Source: CBDDKZ01 sp965230415
GTDB taxonomy: Bacteria; Bacteroidota; Bacteroidia; Cytophagales; JAAEPT01
Length of the DNA stretch: 64,000 nucleotides
Direction of reading: 5' to 3'
Assembly: GCA_965230415.1 (NCBI GenBank)
Contig: CBDDKZ010000005.1
Location: 806,001 to 870,000, forward strand
Positions 21,701 to 24,842 of this stretch are shown piece by piece; the stretch's first letter is position 1, and the number at the start of each line of letters is the position of its first letter. The notes beneath the pieces are model-generated. The model saw only the letters and a list, made by a program, of their open reading frames with translations, ran no database searches and was not told the origin of the DNA. Both the position numbers and the translations under genes were made by a program.

Positions 21701-22774
21701 GTTGCCATATATATAATTTCCATCAACTAATGAGTTAGTTGCACCATTAAACATGTAAAGTCCATGTGTAACATTGTTATAGATATCATTATTTAAAATT
21801 TGTACATTTTCGGCCCCGGACTCTATCAAAACACCATGAAAAAATCTACTGATGTCGTTGTTTTCTACTACAAATGCAGATTTGTTTGTTTTGATGTTAA
21901 TACCAACAGGTTGTTCTCCGGGCTCATTATTATATGCACCAACGAGCACATTTCCCTTAATTTGAGCTGTAATTTGAGTAGCAATGGAATGAACATGTTG
22001 GATCGCAGGTCCTGATTTAGCATAAACAGTATTTCCAATTACTTCCATATGGTAATTATATGTCACACCAAGATAACCCTCACCATCAATAGCCTGACTG
22101 ACCCAGGTATTTTGGTTATTTTCGGTGCCGAAAGTGTTATCGTTCACATACATATTTCCGGATGCATAGGTGTATATAGCAGCGGCGCCAATAGTATTAA
22201 ATTGATTGTCTTCTATGCGGTCCTCTCCTCTGCTTTGATAATTCTGTGCTGATATGTACTCTCCAAGGCTTAGACAGTTATCCGTGAAATTTTCAAAAGT
22301 ATTGTCATTAACCTCTGTACCTGTAATATTTATAGCATGCTCAAAATTTTGAAAAGTGAGCCCTTCTATTTGAGAACCAAACACACTCCAACTGCTACCT
22401 CCAACAATACCACTTCCGTCAATTACTACACCTGCCTGAGTAGTACCATTGAAGTGGATACCGTTTCCTGCTTCAGTTATTTGAGGCAAGGTACTGGTTA
22501 AGTCAATGGTCAAATCACCGCCACTTATGTTGAATGTGATCTCATCATCACCTGCGCTTGCCAGTGCACTGTTTATAGCATATCTTAAAGAGCCTGATAA
22601 GTTATCATCAGAATTATTGGTCACTTCAAACACGGCCGACACAGCCTTGGAGGACTCTTTCAAACTCCTTTCTGACGCGTCGTTAATACCATTTGCATGG
22701 TTAATACCCGCAACACACATGTTTGCGCTGCCTAAATATAGTACAGCTGTAAATAAGGTCAAAAGATGTTTCAT
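1..22774 (-). CDS. Giant modular right-handed beta-helix surface protein (C-terminus outside window)
   Basis: One reading frame runs from an ATG at 22774 to the left edge, at least 7591 codons; spot checks at eleven positions all stay in the same frame. Residues 1-23 are a signal peptide (MKHLLTLFTAVLYLGSANMC, then VAG). The rest is at least eleven units. Each has a lead-in such as CLVVTNTRDQGPGSFRAAIE, then Asn/Gly-rich beta-helix coils of the PbH1 type ('IxxNxIxxNxxxGI'), then an Ig-like segment ending 'VATxTxxNxTSEFS'. Lectin-like insertions occur in units 4, 5, 6 and 8. The start lies 4 bases after the stop of the fibronectin III gene, with AAGGAT just upstream, so translation is probably coupled. 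Inference: a secreted or cell-surface adhesin, matrix or glycan-binding protein of more than 750 kDa. A T9SS sorting domain would be expected at the unseen C-terminus. No enzymatic motif was recognised. Confidence 0.9.
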   Translation of the reverse strand, partial: MKHLLTLFTAVLYLGSANMCVAGINHANGINDASERSLKESSKAVSAVFEVTNNSDDNLSGSLRYAINSALASAGDDEITFNISGGDLTIDLTSTLPQITEAGNGIHFNGTTQAGVVIDGSGIVGGSSWSVFGSQIEGLTFQNFEHAINITGTEVNDNTFENFTDNCLSLGEYISAQNYQSRGEDRIEDNQFNTIGAAAIYTYASGNMYVNDNTFGTENNQNTWVSQAIDGEGYLGVTYNYHMEVIGNTVYAKSGPAIQHVHSIATQITAQIKGNVLVGAYNNEPGEQPVGINIKTNKSAFVVENNDISRFFHGVLIESGAENVQILNNDIYNNVTHGLYMFNGATNSLVDGNYIYGNNEYGFYSNGYGGVNSNSPTGININNNVFGKTREGQLFSNNTGDVYALAAGFSFADNQFNNYNNPNLELNIGTGNSLLRNVFRGGTNKAIKLSNGANADYAVPVFTGAVPTGDNGITLQGTANNGDYIDIFINDGVAESTEEYLATVVVAGGITWSYTIDDLSIFDPSSGGYFVATARANIGGNTSELTAPYHVPGNGSCLVVTNTRDQGPGSFRAAIECANANPGDDEIKFAIAGEGPYEIELESELPAFGELGNAITANGNSQVVSGLGTGEQRIIIDGNERSGGNDENERGAYCIFRNISFEDFYVLFSNPFGIEITNCRFENMFKVIEFEEATNSNTPSPITFTNNIVNTPFIYIRDSPDCFSTFIISDCYFTNGRSLFFSIVDVPEGEFTFERNYVGINENMEFVDVSWQNINVRNVKKVYLRDNQIAHTSVALSYHDDCIVERNKILRTHYPHSFTACLYYTDYLILPDSEYQFKSTPTNLIIRDNEFGNDIVINHLSQNALTHCEIIDNIIGISPFEGLIGQLNYNALDINGGRNIEIANNTIANSAQSGIFIDKSSEHIGNVQNSIKVSIHDNYVFGNQQDGITIAAQSNITDISNNYIGVDEALVNNGNGANGISILEEAIVQEIGENLIVNSTGDNINIGDFNTSVHISENVMHTSGGKAINLNTSGNSAKAAPHTFTYSVVGDHVVLTGEAEAGDEVEIFLNDGTEQNAIEFIGSTTADAVTGDWSYTITNLSAINPLTGGYIVATATNNNNTSELSDIYPIVGSACVVTSTADDGGVGTFRAALECANSNPGLTSIEFHSGVFGAPGIKLIDIQSDLPVLTEPIIIDASTFLDAEGHPTVHIKGVNNTTQGLVMTGESATAVKPAIRGLIISDFEKGIEIVGSSKDATIDNNVIHSCEIGILELGERTVIINNLFGTDNNQTTGFDNGTGIQLGDENGGQSRAFEIGQSKTNGNTIVGNDISINILNMSNGFIRGNNIGLLKVNETLYNDIRQDVGIYFDGTNQVGYVNLTIGGDQEEQGNVITTSNTSTGTSWGSYKLRIEELDGLDNSNSRIEIMNNYFGTDENGLFIPGLQELSGQLNFRELNNLHIDFEKNIVVANSAEPQLFRITEGQSHVVFNVVNGNRFGVDNANNNSWAHLALVLDPSGQDYIVNIGQENTEPNICFGAIQVTPGFAPTGPNSGTPEINFINNQLGVYEDNGVIHSYNSSGTYLYTLGEHFNVQIKENWIAPSHVSTNGSDWASIIQIGQLDDVLSPVQISENIIGFDSDVESMISTGWPQLILHSGSKETVLGGLDENDRNYLAIEFDRSNADFTYLSAIRANGTYDHKLRILKNNVNVDINGDPMDNAVYDHRNYGVRIENGANNVQIGEQVTAPFTNYELSNSFNVPGIGISRSGALNVAYYNTAFFEKDNKLWATLSSSHSSSDIIYNNVATINLANSNGIFGTVPQVVVDEVTSNATTYRIEIYSSLSDPPGKSTHEFLGYVEGVNTANWYIPSSNLLNPNYTGSIVATISSMSMTSDLSEIADMNLDPNVTCWVTNTNSDGPGSLNEAVACANEHVGPAIVGFNIPEDQKDGEGYFTIAIDAAMEITNHVTIDGTTQMGYTGTPIIRLTEGTSQSCFRFKSDFAEITGLEFYNMTYPLNAASGKNTNIHDNIMRGCQRGFNFYRTEVFNVTVFDNDFIDCHHGVYCYNSDAHCTYFNDNNFQNCQFPIEVGTTSNFYDDCDEPRPLTFENSDGFMFKGTRMVKWEGISSHSWWNHRGFAQLLIADGDMVEFQVIGTYVRVGLNDPNAVYDPASMDYGLNIFDDAFIVENRVGKTDLDANKTYDNNSVFKIWRTGGKVRYAVNDEWFVYESTADPNTDLQLQIAAAKQGEGINNLKIIKNADADPLVYKLMTPDVEDYVVIPSVNAESYQLINEVGVVLDGTDIVKTAAMPSDDGYATLDVTLSDGDYFSFRTTENTYKWIGLVEDPATITRWQDLDFMFHLANVGDAEHPEQGNYLLVTEKSQQRMNGFGDMFYKEGDLLAMQFKDGEVHYFHNNRKMEHVSTVTEGVEQLHVMLYMQELGRNILDLNVYKHGVNNEVKAVSNTGIFGNTISGTNAIGMHLGSATIDGCVCANNVNDRIISINTGSHVNAFMHNEINTDVSLAIGVNQGAQTMAINWNEITGTNAKAIVLGDNTNLGHVDVIGNTVNSTTNNGSGMYVGASTSVSIRHNKFNTIGDNGIELDGTQNVEITDNLILDCADDGMYFDNAQNIVVEDNVLGMDSDGSISINGENGFDIRNGQNITLINNTSYSTLKAINLNATSNFYEDEANPNTITLLPPVITRAGIDIPVKGNVSGRLVNSSAPYTIELYKTSEEGLSTQELYASANSFTGADWSIPVEDILDPLYNGYLVATVTVDNKTSELSDPYLANNVANVATCLVINTNSFGEGSLAAAVDCANDQEGPAIIGFAIPASGEKLINVTEPLVLTNDVTIDANTQAENAVNPITLVSSGASIGFDIQSQGYAQLNAMHFDGFQRGVSAGLSGSTVSNGWITNNTFRNCVVGVDLTNTVDQYEVLRNIFESTNTTGIQASGTQIHCSHISNNTFNGVETPINMTNAHMHEACLGGKSLEVLGAAEITIHGTTVEKWSTTSWNTAGGTLNMKIENGDYVTFQVTGTDRDVAFMGLSEQSANYQYNQIDYALYPHRSDGIYLMKNGSGSLLSSADNPDYAFDAESVFKIQLLDGSILYYKDDILLGSDDNITISSFFIDFTLYLDGSQLRNITVVKTEDDVERVYKLHYAEEQAITAAIPASGAVAYEVTAPVGIQQNGDFIENTAGIWGTSGGEGDVLIEDGDYVTYYWTEGSVFMVGLTDPGEASDPHYTSIDYALYPSTNADVGLVVLENGSYRSASNLGVFDESTRFTIQFKDGQIHYYRGGEKLDKVSNVPVGLTQLKLDYAFHLAGSKVRDLQIHKGGEIINVGETAISGNIINNTTGDDAIRINDTDIDGCICANKVDGGTHALRAHSSNGGILAVMHNDISNNSGRGLLTIDNVKNIFNNTFTNVGDRGIYALNNNKGSMEIVDNVFKLTGGIGMHFNDVDGIEVHGNMLYDINGNGIILGNAHNGSVHNNIIGQNELGNIIHTRGHGMEISGSDFISISDNIIHCNQIAINLRGTSNIYENGNTEPIYSPQITLASTAVGVRGIVDGELETNGQTYRIELFKSNESGNSASELYAIANNFTDSNWNIGLEELLDPEYTGYIVATVTAEGQTSELSAPFEVSALPPLSTCPVTTLESGIDVEGSIQQAVACANATEGIAKIVFDIPADEIASGNNEIVLNASNILTNEVIIDGTTQPTYGTNGPVKLKNGGGIFSGFIIEPTDYAEIHGLSFDGIATGILLRGLGTVGNVSIHDNQFTSGTYGVFAQNTTAQFDVYDNVFTNCNQAVAVKGTQAYCSFINSNEFYNCTNPVYVLNADMHEDCIADRFIKMVGDEGLHYYGTTIRKWNHYDWENGYGSVDIPIENGDLIEFQVPRGHVIVGLTDPDEAPVLNGIDFALFANTSVLVREDDLTVISEVSPNKKPYDANSKLKVWLIDGKVRYGVDDEWYEYESQADPTKTYRLDIRMYRQNNVINNLKIYKNVDGQFQEYRFMYPNMDKEFFQIPGIDDSPYTLSNHAGLEKEGNTITKTETTGWDNANGSLDVTLQDGDYITFRASPAHDQFIGLSQDPANSGSTTMDYALRLNSLGKLDVFHKDADLSYHLISNNYKESDLITILFKDQKVQYFVNNELMSYKSDASGVTDLYPVFALNNQGASIYDLKVFKNNTVRTVSNTGVFDNVLDGIASSGVVFSESSLEGCIYRNGFQNSTGTYGIFAGSTTNDDQIYMIMSNSFINNGGRYAIHTAGTTVGGIFDNFITHSERGLFLQTGSEISYNNITSTSESAMYLLGAANSQIHNNILNRNFADAIYIENAENLIFNDNVLGISPTGAESLNTGIGFNIMNSENVEISRTIILGENEPLVINNSNLYEGDPASLPINAPKITGGFIETAIVGVVEGNLATNNQPYRIEVYKSSEDGLRISELIAVLEGATGPSWSIPADDISDPEYDGYIVAHVTAENKTSPFSTPANISCNTLVSNLDDVDDGSLRAALECANTRPEDIVIIEFDEPTFNVAGTQQINVLTDLPPVTKPVIIDLTGFSNDPTLHLVANNTTVNGFNFASTGSEEYTTTLAGLTMSGFANAITLDPTSDYVTIDDNIIYSCDIGIQDNGQHTTLTNNLFGTDYNETDNLDNNISIQLGDASGNQARDFEIGQTTDNGNKIIANNVGINIVNITNGAIKGNVMGFCDLDGTLNVDVSHEAGIIFDGTNQTTTFNLNIGGEDNERNTITGTRPLWAQGEYLSEVLYVHHLDGIDKISSSINIINNNFGLNRDGEVLSNMETGDRNNVIKFGTLSNVTVNFERNAAMSNQSWTKLLRLEGVNSDVDYNIVNGNILGLGRDGVDDALYNNNQMRTVTQAISFYMETASQNVNLNIGSNSGDPNVIYGQIEAQPFTLDNLSIVNNHIGVTENNGQVYPYRSIGSLMWFTGFDYNCEIRDNWIAPVQSSNDANAAMIAFVQIWGTMINPDDDVIIAGNKIGTDRTGESVIASRYAQVIELNSDKDITLGGPGEADRNYIGVDYDRSGIGYTDIAAIRKYTNRSNNVSILRNNINVGPSGLAYTNAASNANNYGVLIQSNSHNVTFGAAEAHVQGNHIGHNNFNIPGTGISRDMATNVAILNTNIFEKDNKLIDAIASTHNASDVIYDNVPTITNASAEGIQGNVPQAVVDHLAPSNTYRIEVYSTDSDPAGVSADMLVAYIDNVTGTNWSIPQSNIVNLGFSGDVVATISAQNRTSDFSDAAYMTCSPYVTNNEDAGIGSLRRALECANEAPGLNTLYFAIPESESKVITIQTQLDITDDIIIDGTSQPGFTGMPVVTVQGATNTLNGFVVDQAVEHLEIKGLHFNTLDQAISVGSSSTVISDGEIAGNNFTSCVTAVSLTGDFSGFEIKENAFEGGTFGIATNQATFHCGEVKDNTFNSISNKSMSFISSDFLQDCTPPADAELRYVLAGCAAEDYEVTAQSEVEVNGNTITKTGPSTTWGAGAAITDAAIENGDIIVFRMNPAFEAAAGISTTNVDNDYTTINYAFLGKDNGFVTIYESAVGELTSVNLGQYTANDIFAIELSGTDINYFVNGELVHTTGGASAPLIADMAMEQIGASIMDLQVFKNCSKEEISLSGIVGNTISNGGNGAAIYLEGSGLDGCVCENVMTNPGSNGIDIRSAGKAVTTLYNNTITNSAAHGIHLLHGTVENVVGNQITLSANDGFFADDQTLTNAVISGNVIASNQGAGIHIKEAGSIALENNFVYDNKNEGVYITNTDQIGIVRNVIGQRPDGTLDGNTEHGIEITASGVVFLGSDTENDGNIITDNGRGVLIEDSKGAIGVGSTEIRNNVINNNYGKGLELRVRNYATVQNNTSIGNNTYGIQLLDCQSANISENVVYGNEGSGLMLSGSGGSILKNVIGNPDENLKNTGNGIIIDHSIGAVDVGYIGFENANIINGNGLSGIFLSGEASVEIEFNYIGTDPSFTTEGGNGYGILSNTTALCHATGNIIGNNAADGVYQANDGVLELFSNFIGVAKIGDDQYVDLGNEGNGVRLKGSNENIGNLGGAGNVIAYNEANGVLITGPAGTARLNKLSENLFFNNGELAINLAYGTDEEGNDGKPAPEVVGGYLTISSLVPGGIVEVDMVISGRTQQEGDKIEIFRNDGNPEHATEFVTTVEAGDATSVFAPASNYWVYEEQGITVNTSDLDGFRSGLGEWIFTATDEQVDEVTPVNTSQLSAQFDATDLPFVCPVVNTLPDGDGSLKAAILCANLVGTEIGASADIVFAIPLSGPHYLPVPNEPITNPYGVRILGSTQENMTEGYPDGQQVVILDAGNGTAAPITYSGTMNPGAGHYLENLFFANGTILLDINQENTVVENCHFYNYSDRAIGVSYTVNAEIKDCHFNSVFPMNVDPASNIAGGNAVRVQQSDDVTISNNEFGTHTSAALVAQGFSGDYCTNLTINNNRFGVAQDASSIGTFYIPVHLRFTESVLINENQFAASTGSAIQVDGAINEDITITNNQIGLYSTGVGININTELVGKLEISENAIEASTHGIYYVGLNKNAATDFAEINTNTFTGAGTAIYMQETPQVAVFDNTFSNEGSGIEEEGSVKTEVYENFFNSDVVHSSGAIAFSSKNSEELDFHSNEDIQGYDATTVYIENPVNAATITDISIISGNGIGFQLVTDNAISLDNIEISNVAGDGIEVSGAGLTQISNAVINTTGGHGIATNRANIEVANNTISNAVSAVYIRDNIAANVHDNTLFATSDVAIYIDNEMTATADELANNTPLPVSDQTLIATNKIGLDLNDEVAATQSGIAVIGESATNNTIENNEIHEMLSVGMQLSRVNNLTVSNNKLLRGDDHGILISESNNVALSENEIAYNQGTPVLVNGASDEIAIENTSIVNFADIPFDLTFADAAGPSNGQPATPVITDIVFDGTNYLITVETYRPGSTVEIYANISETPSPRELLAPEVETVNGSTITQAFASDEIGSREYFMAISTLDNRSSQFSDVQSICPECTCTVTKGYLGQSEGTLDEVIRQTNRLECGVIEFNVTGADATNGENTVLVDAALPAILNAIVVDGGANLGGIDPNIDPPVTIVGDGSYPGTAFVIESNGTEMKHLTINGFESAVQLNGNANKLDFISSQDVSQSNLIINGDLNQVQNVYFNLSRVGTYGPQVPTSDYAVVINGSNNLIGDKLARSVIAKLGNGGIHIETGTANIISGTPIAQNPAEAVEAIAIELAAGANNDINPPLVNPGSTPGNGFVTVTGTANASGELVQVFTANTLGTASEAFIVEVEVDAANNWEARIPEQYLSDTENKFFVATVTGTSGTSEFSREFVIGDQPFTCTVINTNNGAPGDNYEGSLTAAVDCANDAGALYGVGAVIEFELDHLDVMQRGIAPAAPLVFTNAYYTRLNGEGDFVHVSGDNVSDGLVLSNVGLWESKEVGFNSFGTAIKGSAAEIKLIDTKFKQNTNNIIESTDGTTNLILNNVIVENGNATIAGVLNDLEVTTFIVAEPGQGTVDGPVMNLDLNGVAQINDGFFRNVTGNTLIKIDGGEQVVVHNVTFINVNQVLTLSTEKVEITDNTLQDKAGDYFAN
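755..1741 (-). repeat. Giant protein unit 10 (short)
   Basis: Begins at residue 7012 with a divergent lead-in, CTVTKGYLGQSEGTLDEVIR, and is only about 329 residues long, so most of the beta-helix is absent. The Ig-like end reads 'FFVATVTGTSGTSEFS'. Confidence 0.7.
1742..4066 (-). repeat. Giant protein unit 9
   Basis: Begins at residue 6237 with CPVVNTLPDGDGSLKAAILC; about 775 residues. It is nearly all beta-helix, with coils such as 'IEVANNTISNAVSAVYI' and 'LTVSNNKLLRGDDHGI'. The Ig-like end reads 'STLDNRSSQFSDV'. No lectin-like insertion was seen. Confidence 0.75.
4067..7027 (-). repeat. Giant protein unit 8, one lectin-like insertion
   Basis: Begins at residue 5250 with CSPYVTNNEDAGIGSLRRAL and is the longest unit, about 987 residues. 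One lectin-like module lies at roughly 5960-6400 ('NGDIIVFRMNPAFEAAAGI', 'INYFVNGELVHTT'). 'LDGCVCENV' and a long beta-helix stretch follow. Confidence 0.75.
7028..9334 (-). repeat. Giant protein unit 7 (close relative of unit 3)
   Basis: Begins at residue 4481 with CNTLVSNLDDVDDGSLRAAL; 769 residues, one fewer than unit 3. It shares 'GIIFDGTNQ', 'NLNIGG', 'DRNYIGVDYDRSG', 'VPQAVVDHL' and 'YRIEVYSTDSDPAG' in the same order, so it arose by duplication rather than convergence. Confidence 0.8.
9335..11857 (-). repeat. Giant protein unit 6, two lectin-like insertions
   Basis: Begins at residue 3640 with CPVTTLESGIDVEGSIQQAV; about 841 residues. Lectin-like modules lie at roughly 10840-11250 ('ENGDLIEFQVPRGHVIVGL') and 10290-10690 ('DGDYITFRASPAHDQFIGL'). 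The Ig-like end reads 'VAHVTAENKTSPFS'. Confidence 0.75.
11858..14407 (-). repeat. Giant protein unit 5, two lectin-like insertions
   Basis: Begins at residue 2790 with CLVINTNSFGEGSLAAAVDC; about 850 residues. Lectin-like modules lie at roughly 13370-13810 and 12830-13250. The motif 'IDGCICANKV' follows the second one. The Ig-like end reads 'VATVTAEGQTSELS'. Confidence 0.75.
14408..17062 (-). repeat. Giant protein unit 4, two lectin-like insertions
   Basis: Begins at residue 1905 with CWVTNTNSDGPGSLNEAVAC; about 885 residues. Two consecutive lectin-like modules lie at roughly 16010-16440 and 15440-15920. The second contains 'DGDYFSFRTTENTYKWIGL' and 'GEVHYFHNNRKM'. A 'VSNTGIFGNTISG' coil and 'IDGCVCANNV' follow. 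Confidence 0.75.
17063..19372 (-). repeat. Giant protein unit 3 (close relative of unit 7)
   Basis: Begins at residue 1135 with CVVTSTADDGGVGTFRAALE; 770 residues. It shares ordered landmarks with unit 7: 'GIYFDGTNQ', 'NLTIGG', 'DRNYLAIEFDRS', 'NNYFGTDENG', 'VPQVVVDEV' and 'YRIEIYSSLSDPPG'. Confidence 0.8.
19373..21106 (-). repeat. Giant protein unit 2
   Basis: Begins at residue 557 with CLVVTNTRDQGPGSFRAAIE and spans about 578 residues. Beta-helix coils follow. It ends in an Ig-like segment with 'VATATNNNNTSELS'. No lectin-like insertion was seen. Confidence 0.75.
21107..22640 (-). repeat. Giant protein unit 1
   Basis: First unit, with lead-in FEVTNNSDDNLSGSLRYAIN near residue 50, directly after the signal peptide. 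It is followed by 'GDDEITFNISGG' and beta-helix coils (for example 'EVNDNTFENFTDN'), then an Ig-like segment reading 'GGYFVATARANIGGNTSEL'. It lacks the Cys that opens most later lead-ins. Confidence 0.75.
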
Positions 22775-22778
22775 ATCC

Positions 22779-24842
22779 TTAATATTTCACGGTAATAAGG
22801 TCACTCAATTTTGATTTCGATCCGTCTTTAAATATGGCTTGTATGACATAACCATAATCTGTATCCGGACGTAATTCTTCGTCGTAAAATTCTCGCGATG
22901 ATCCTTTTATTGACTTGTAATAGGTTAGTTTTTTCTGCGGCGTTTCACGGTATATTTTGAAGTACTTGACGCTGTTGTAATTGTAGGTCCAAAATACTTT
23001 TATGAGTTGATTTTCTTTGCTTGCGAGGCCATCAAATTCCTCAATAGGGTCTTTAATAAGCTGGAAACGCTTCTTCAGGGTAATAGGATTGCCTGGTTTT
23101 GATTTATTACCACTCTTGTCTTCAGTAATAAAGTAATAGGTATATTTGGTCTTACTTTCGACCTTGGTATCCAGAAATGTGGTATCGCGCAATGTTTCTC
23201 CTTCAAATACTTTAATGGGCCTGTCATTAAGGTCTTTCCCTCCTCTTCTGTACAAGGTTTGCTTGTATAAATCATCTCTGGGGTCATTTGCCCAAAAGAG
23301 TTCAATGCCATCATAACTTGAGACAAAACGTTCCCAAACCGGAGCTAACGGTGGTATAATATCCGGTCTTTTGACTTTTATTTCCTCACAAGGATCTGAG
23401 ATATTATAGCGATTGTCTACCGCGTGCAAGCGGTAGCGCATATTTTCATAGCCCACATGTAAGTCTATGGTATCTATAAAAACGGTATCGGTGATCACAT
23501 CGGCTACCATGCGTTCAAAATCTTCACCCTCCTCGTTACGACGGTATAAGCGGTAACCTTTTAAGTCTTCATCGGTATTTGGTGTCCAGGTCACGGTAAC
23601 AATTCCATTGGTATCGGCCTGACCAGCTAAACCCGTAGGTATTTGTGGAGGAATACTGTCTTCTATTATGACGGTATAAGGTGCTGACATCACACTGTCA
23701 CCCGCTTCGTCATAAGCAGCTACGAAATAATAGTTGGAAAGCTCTGGTGGTGCATCGGTGGCACTTCGCATGTTGCGCTCCAATTTTACAGACACCGCTT
23801 TGGGTGGATTAATAGGACTGGTTGCCCGAAACAATCGGCAGTTCATCAAGGCTTCCTCATCTTCCGGATCTATTTCCCAGTTAATGATCACACGCCCTTG
23901 TGTATCCAAATTCCACGATTTGACCTCAGGCACATATTTTAATGGTTTTACGGCCTTGGCTTTTACAAGCTCACTAAATGGGCCTTCGATTCCAAACGGA
24001 CTTATCCCTCTCACTTTGTAATAGTAAGTATGGCCTAATTCAGGAACGCTATCCAGGAAATTGATAAGTTTCGAGTCTTTGTTCTCTTCGTCTTGCGTCC
24101 CTATGTAGGGAAATTCGTTTATTTTTGTATAGGCCCCGTTTGGCGAATCTACTGCCCGGTAAATGTCATAATAAGCGTAAGTAAAATTCAGGAACTCATT
24201 TTTCCAGTACAACGAAGCTTTGTACCCTTTGATCTTTAAATTCAGCTGATACGGTTTCGGAGCTTCTACCTTTTCGTTCATTTTAACCACCAACTGAGCA
24301 CCTTGCCAATCTGAATTATCATGTACCTTAATTTCGTAATAATAAGCACCATCCGGTTTTACCTGGTTGTCTTTGTAATAAAGCCCGCCTAACTCCGCAA
24401 CTTCTCTATTCATATTAGATGCCAAACCACTCATGATGTACATAAACTGCAAACCATATTGCATCTCGGCGGCTGACTGCAAATCACCTGGTTTTTCTGC
24501 TTCCGAAGTAAGGAAAAACACTGCTCCTCTTAAACTTGAATCAGATTCAACAGCCTTATATATAGCAGTGGTATCAACCTTTAAAGGCTCAGCAGTAATT
24601 TTGACTAATTGATTTCCAGGAATTGGTGTTCCATCGCTATTCAAATTCATACGGTAGATATCATAGCCATACTCCAAACCTGCTTGCCAATAAGCCACTG
24701 TAGAAGGAAACCAACGCAACTCAACAGCATCCGTGCTATGATGCTCCATTATTCCAAGAAAGGCACCCTCCTGCTTCTGAGCGTTTACAACAAGTTGTAA
24801 ACAACAGAACAACACCAACGATATGAGTAATCTAGTGTTCAT
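22779..24842 (-). CDS. Secreted fibronectin type III domain protein
   Basis: 687 residues. Residues 1-21 are a signal peptide ending 'LQLVVNAQ'. The first part (about 22-190) is a beta-rich region without a recognised family. From about residue 195 to the C-terminus there are about five FnIII-like domains, recognised by repeated 'YDIYR/YRLYRR' strands and 'YYYKVRGIS', 'YYFVAAYDEAGD', 'YRLHAVDN', 'YYFITEDKSGN', 'YGYVIQAIF' strands. The protein ends 'LSDLITVKY' with no T9SS sorting domain or lipobox. Its ATG shares one base with the stop of the upstream gene (TAATG), and its stop lies 4 bases before the giant beta-helix gene, so the three are almost certainly one operon. Inference: an exported accessory or scaffold for the giant protein. 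No enzyme motif was found. Confidence 0.85.
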   Translation of the reverse strand: MNTRLLISLVLFCCLQLVVNAQKQEGAFLGIMEHHSTDAVELRWFPSTVAYWQAGLEYGYDIYRMNLNSDGTPIPGNQLVKITAEPLKVDTTAIYKAVESDSSLRGAVFFLTSEAEKPGDLQSAAEMQYGLQFMYIMSGLASNMNREVAELGGLYYKDNQVKPDGAYYYEIKVHDNSDWQGAQLVVKMNEKVEAPKPYQLNLKIKGYKASLYWKNEFLNFTYAYYDIYRAVDSPNGAYTKINEFPYIGTQDEENKDSKLINFLDSVPELGHTYYYKVRGISPFGIEGPFSELVKAKAVKPLKYVPEVKSWNLDTQGRVIINWEIDPEDEEALMNCRLFRATSPINPPKAVSVKLERNMRSATDAPPELSNYYFVAAYDEAGDSVMSAPYTVIIEDSIPPQIPTGLAGQADTNGIVTVTWTPNTDEDLKGYRLYRRNEEGEDFERMVADVITDTVFIDTIDLHVGYENMRYRLHAVDNRYNISDPCEEIKVKRPDIIPPLAPVWERFVSSYDGIELFWANDPRDDLYKQTLYRRGGKDLNDRPIKVFEGETLRDTTFLDTKVESKTKYTYYFITEDKSGNKSKPGNPITLKKRFQLIKDPIEEFDGLASKENQLIKVFWTYNYNSVKYFKIYRETPQKKLTYYKSIKGSSREFYDEELRPDTDYGYVIQAIFKDGSKSKLSDLITVKY

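Noticed and set aside
150..22814. Numerous plus-strand open frames of 60-136 codons across the first 22.8 kb
   Set aside because: They are antisense shadows of the giant minus-strand gene, with low-complexity composition and no family resemblance.
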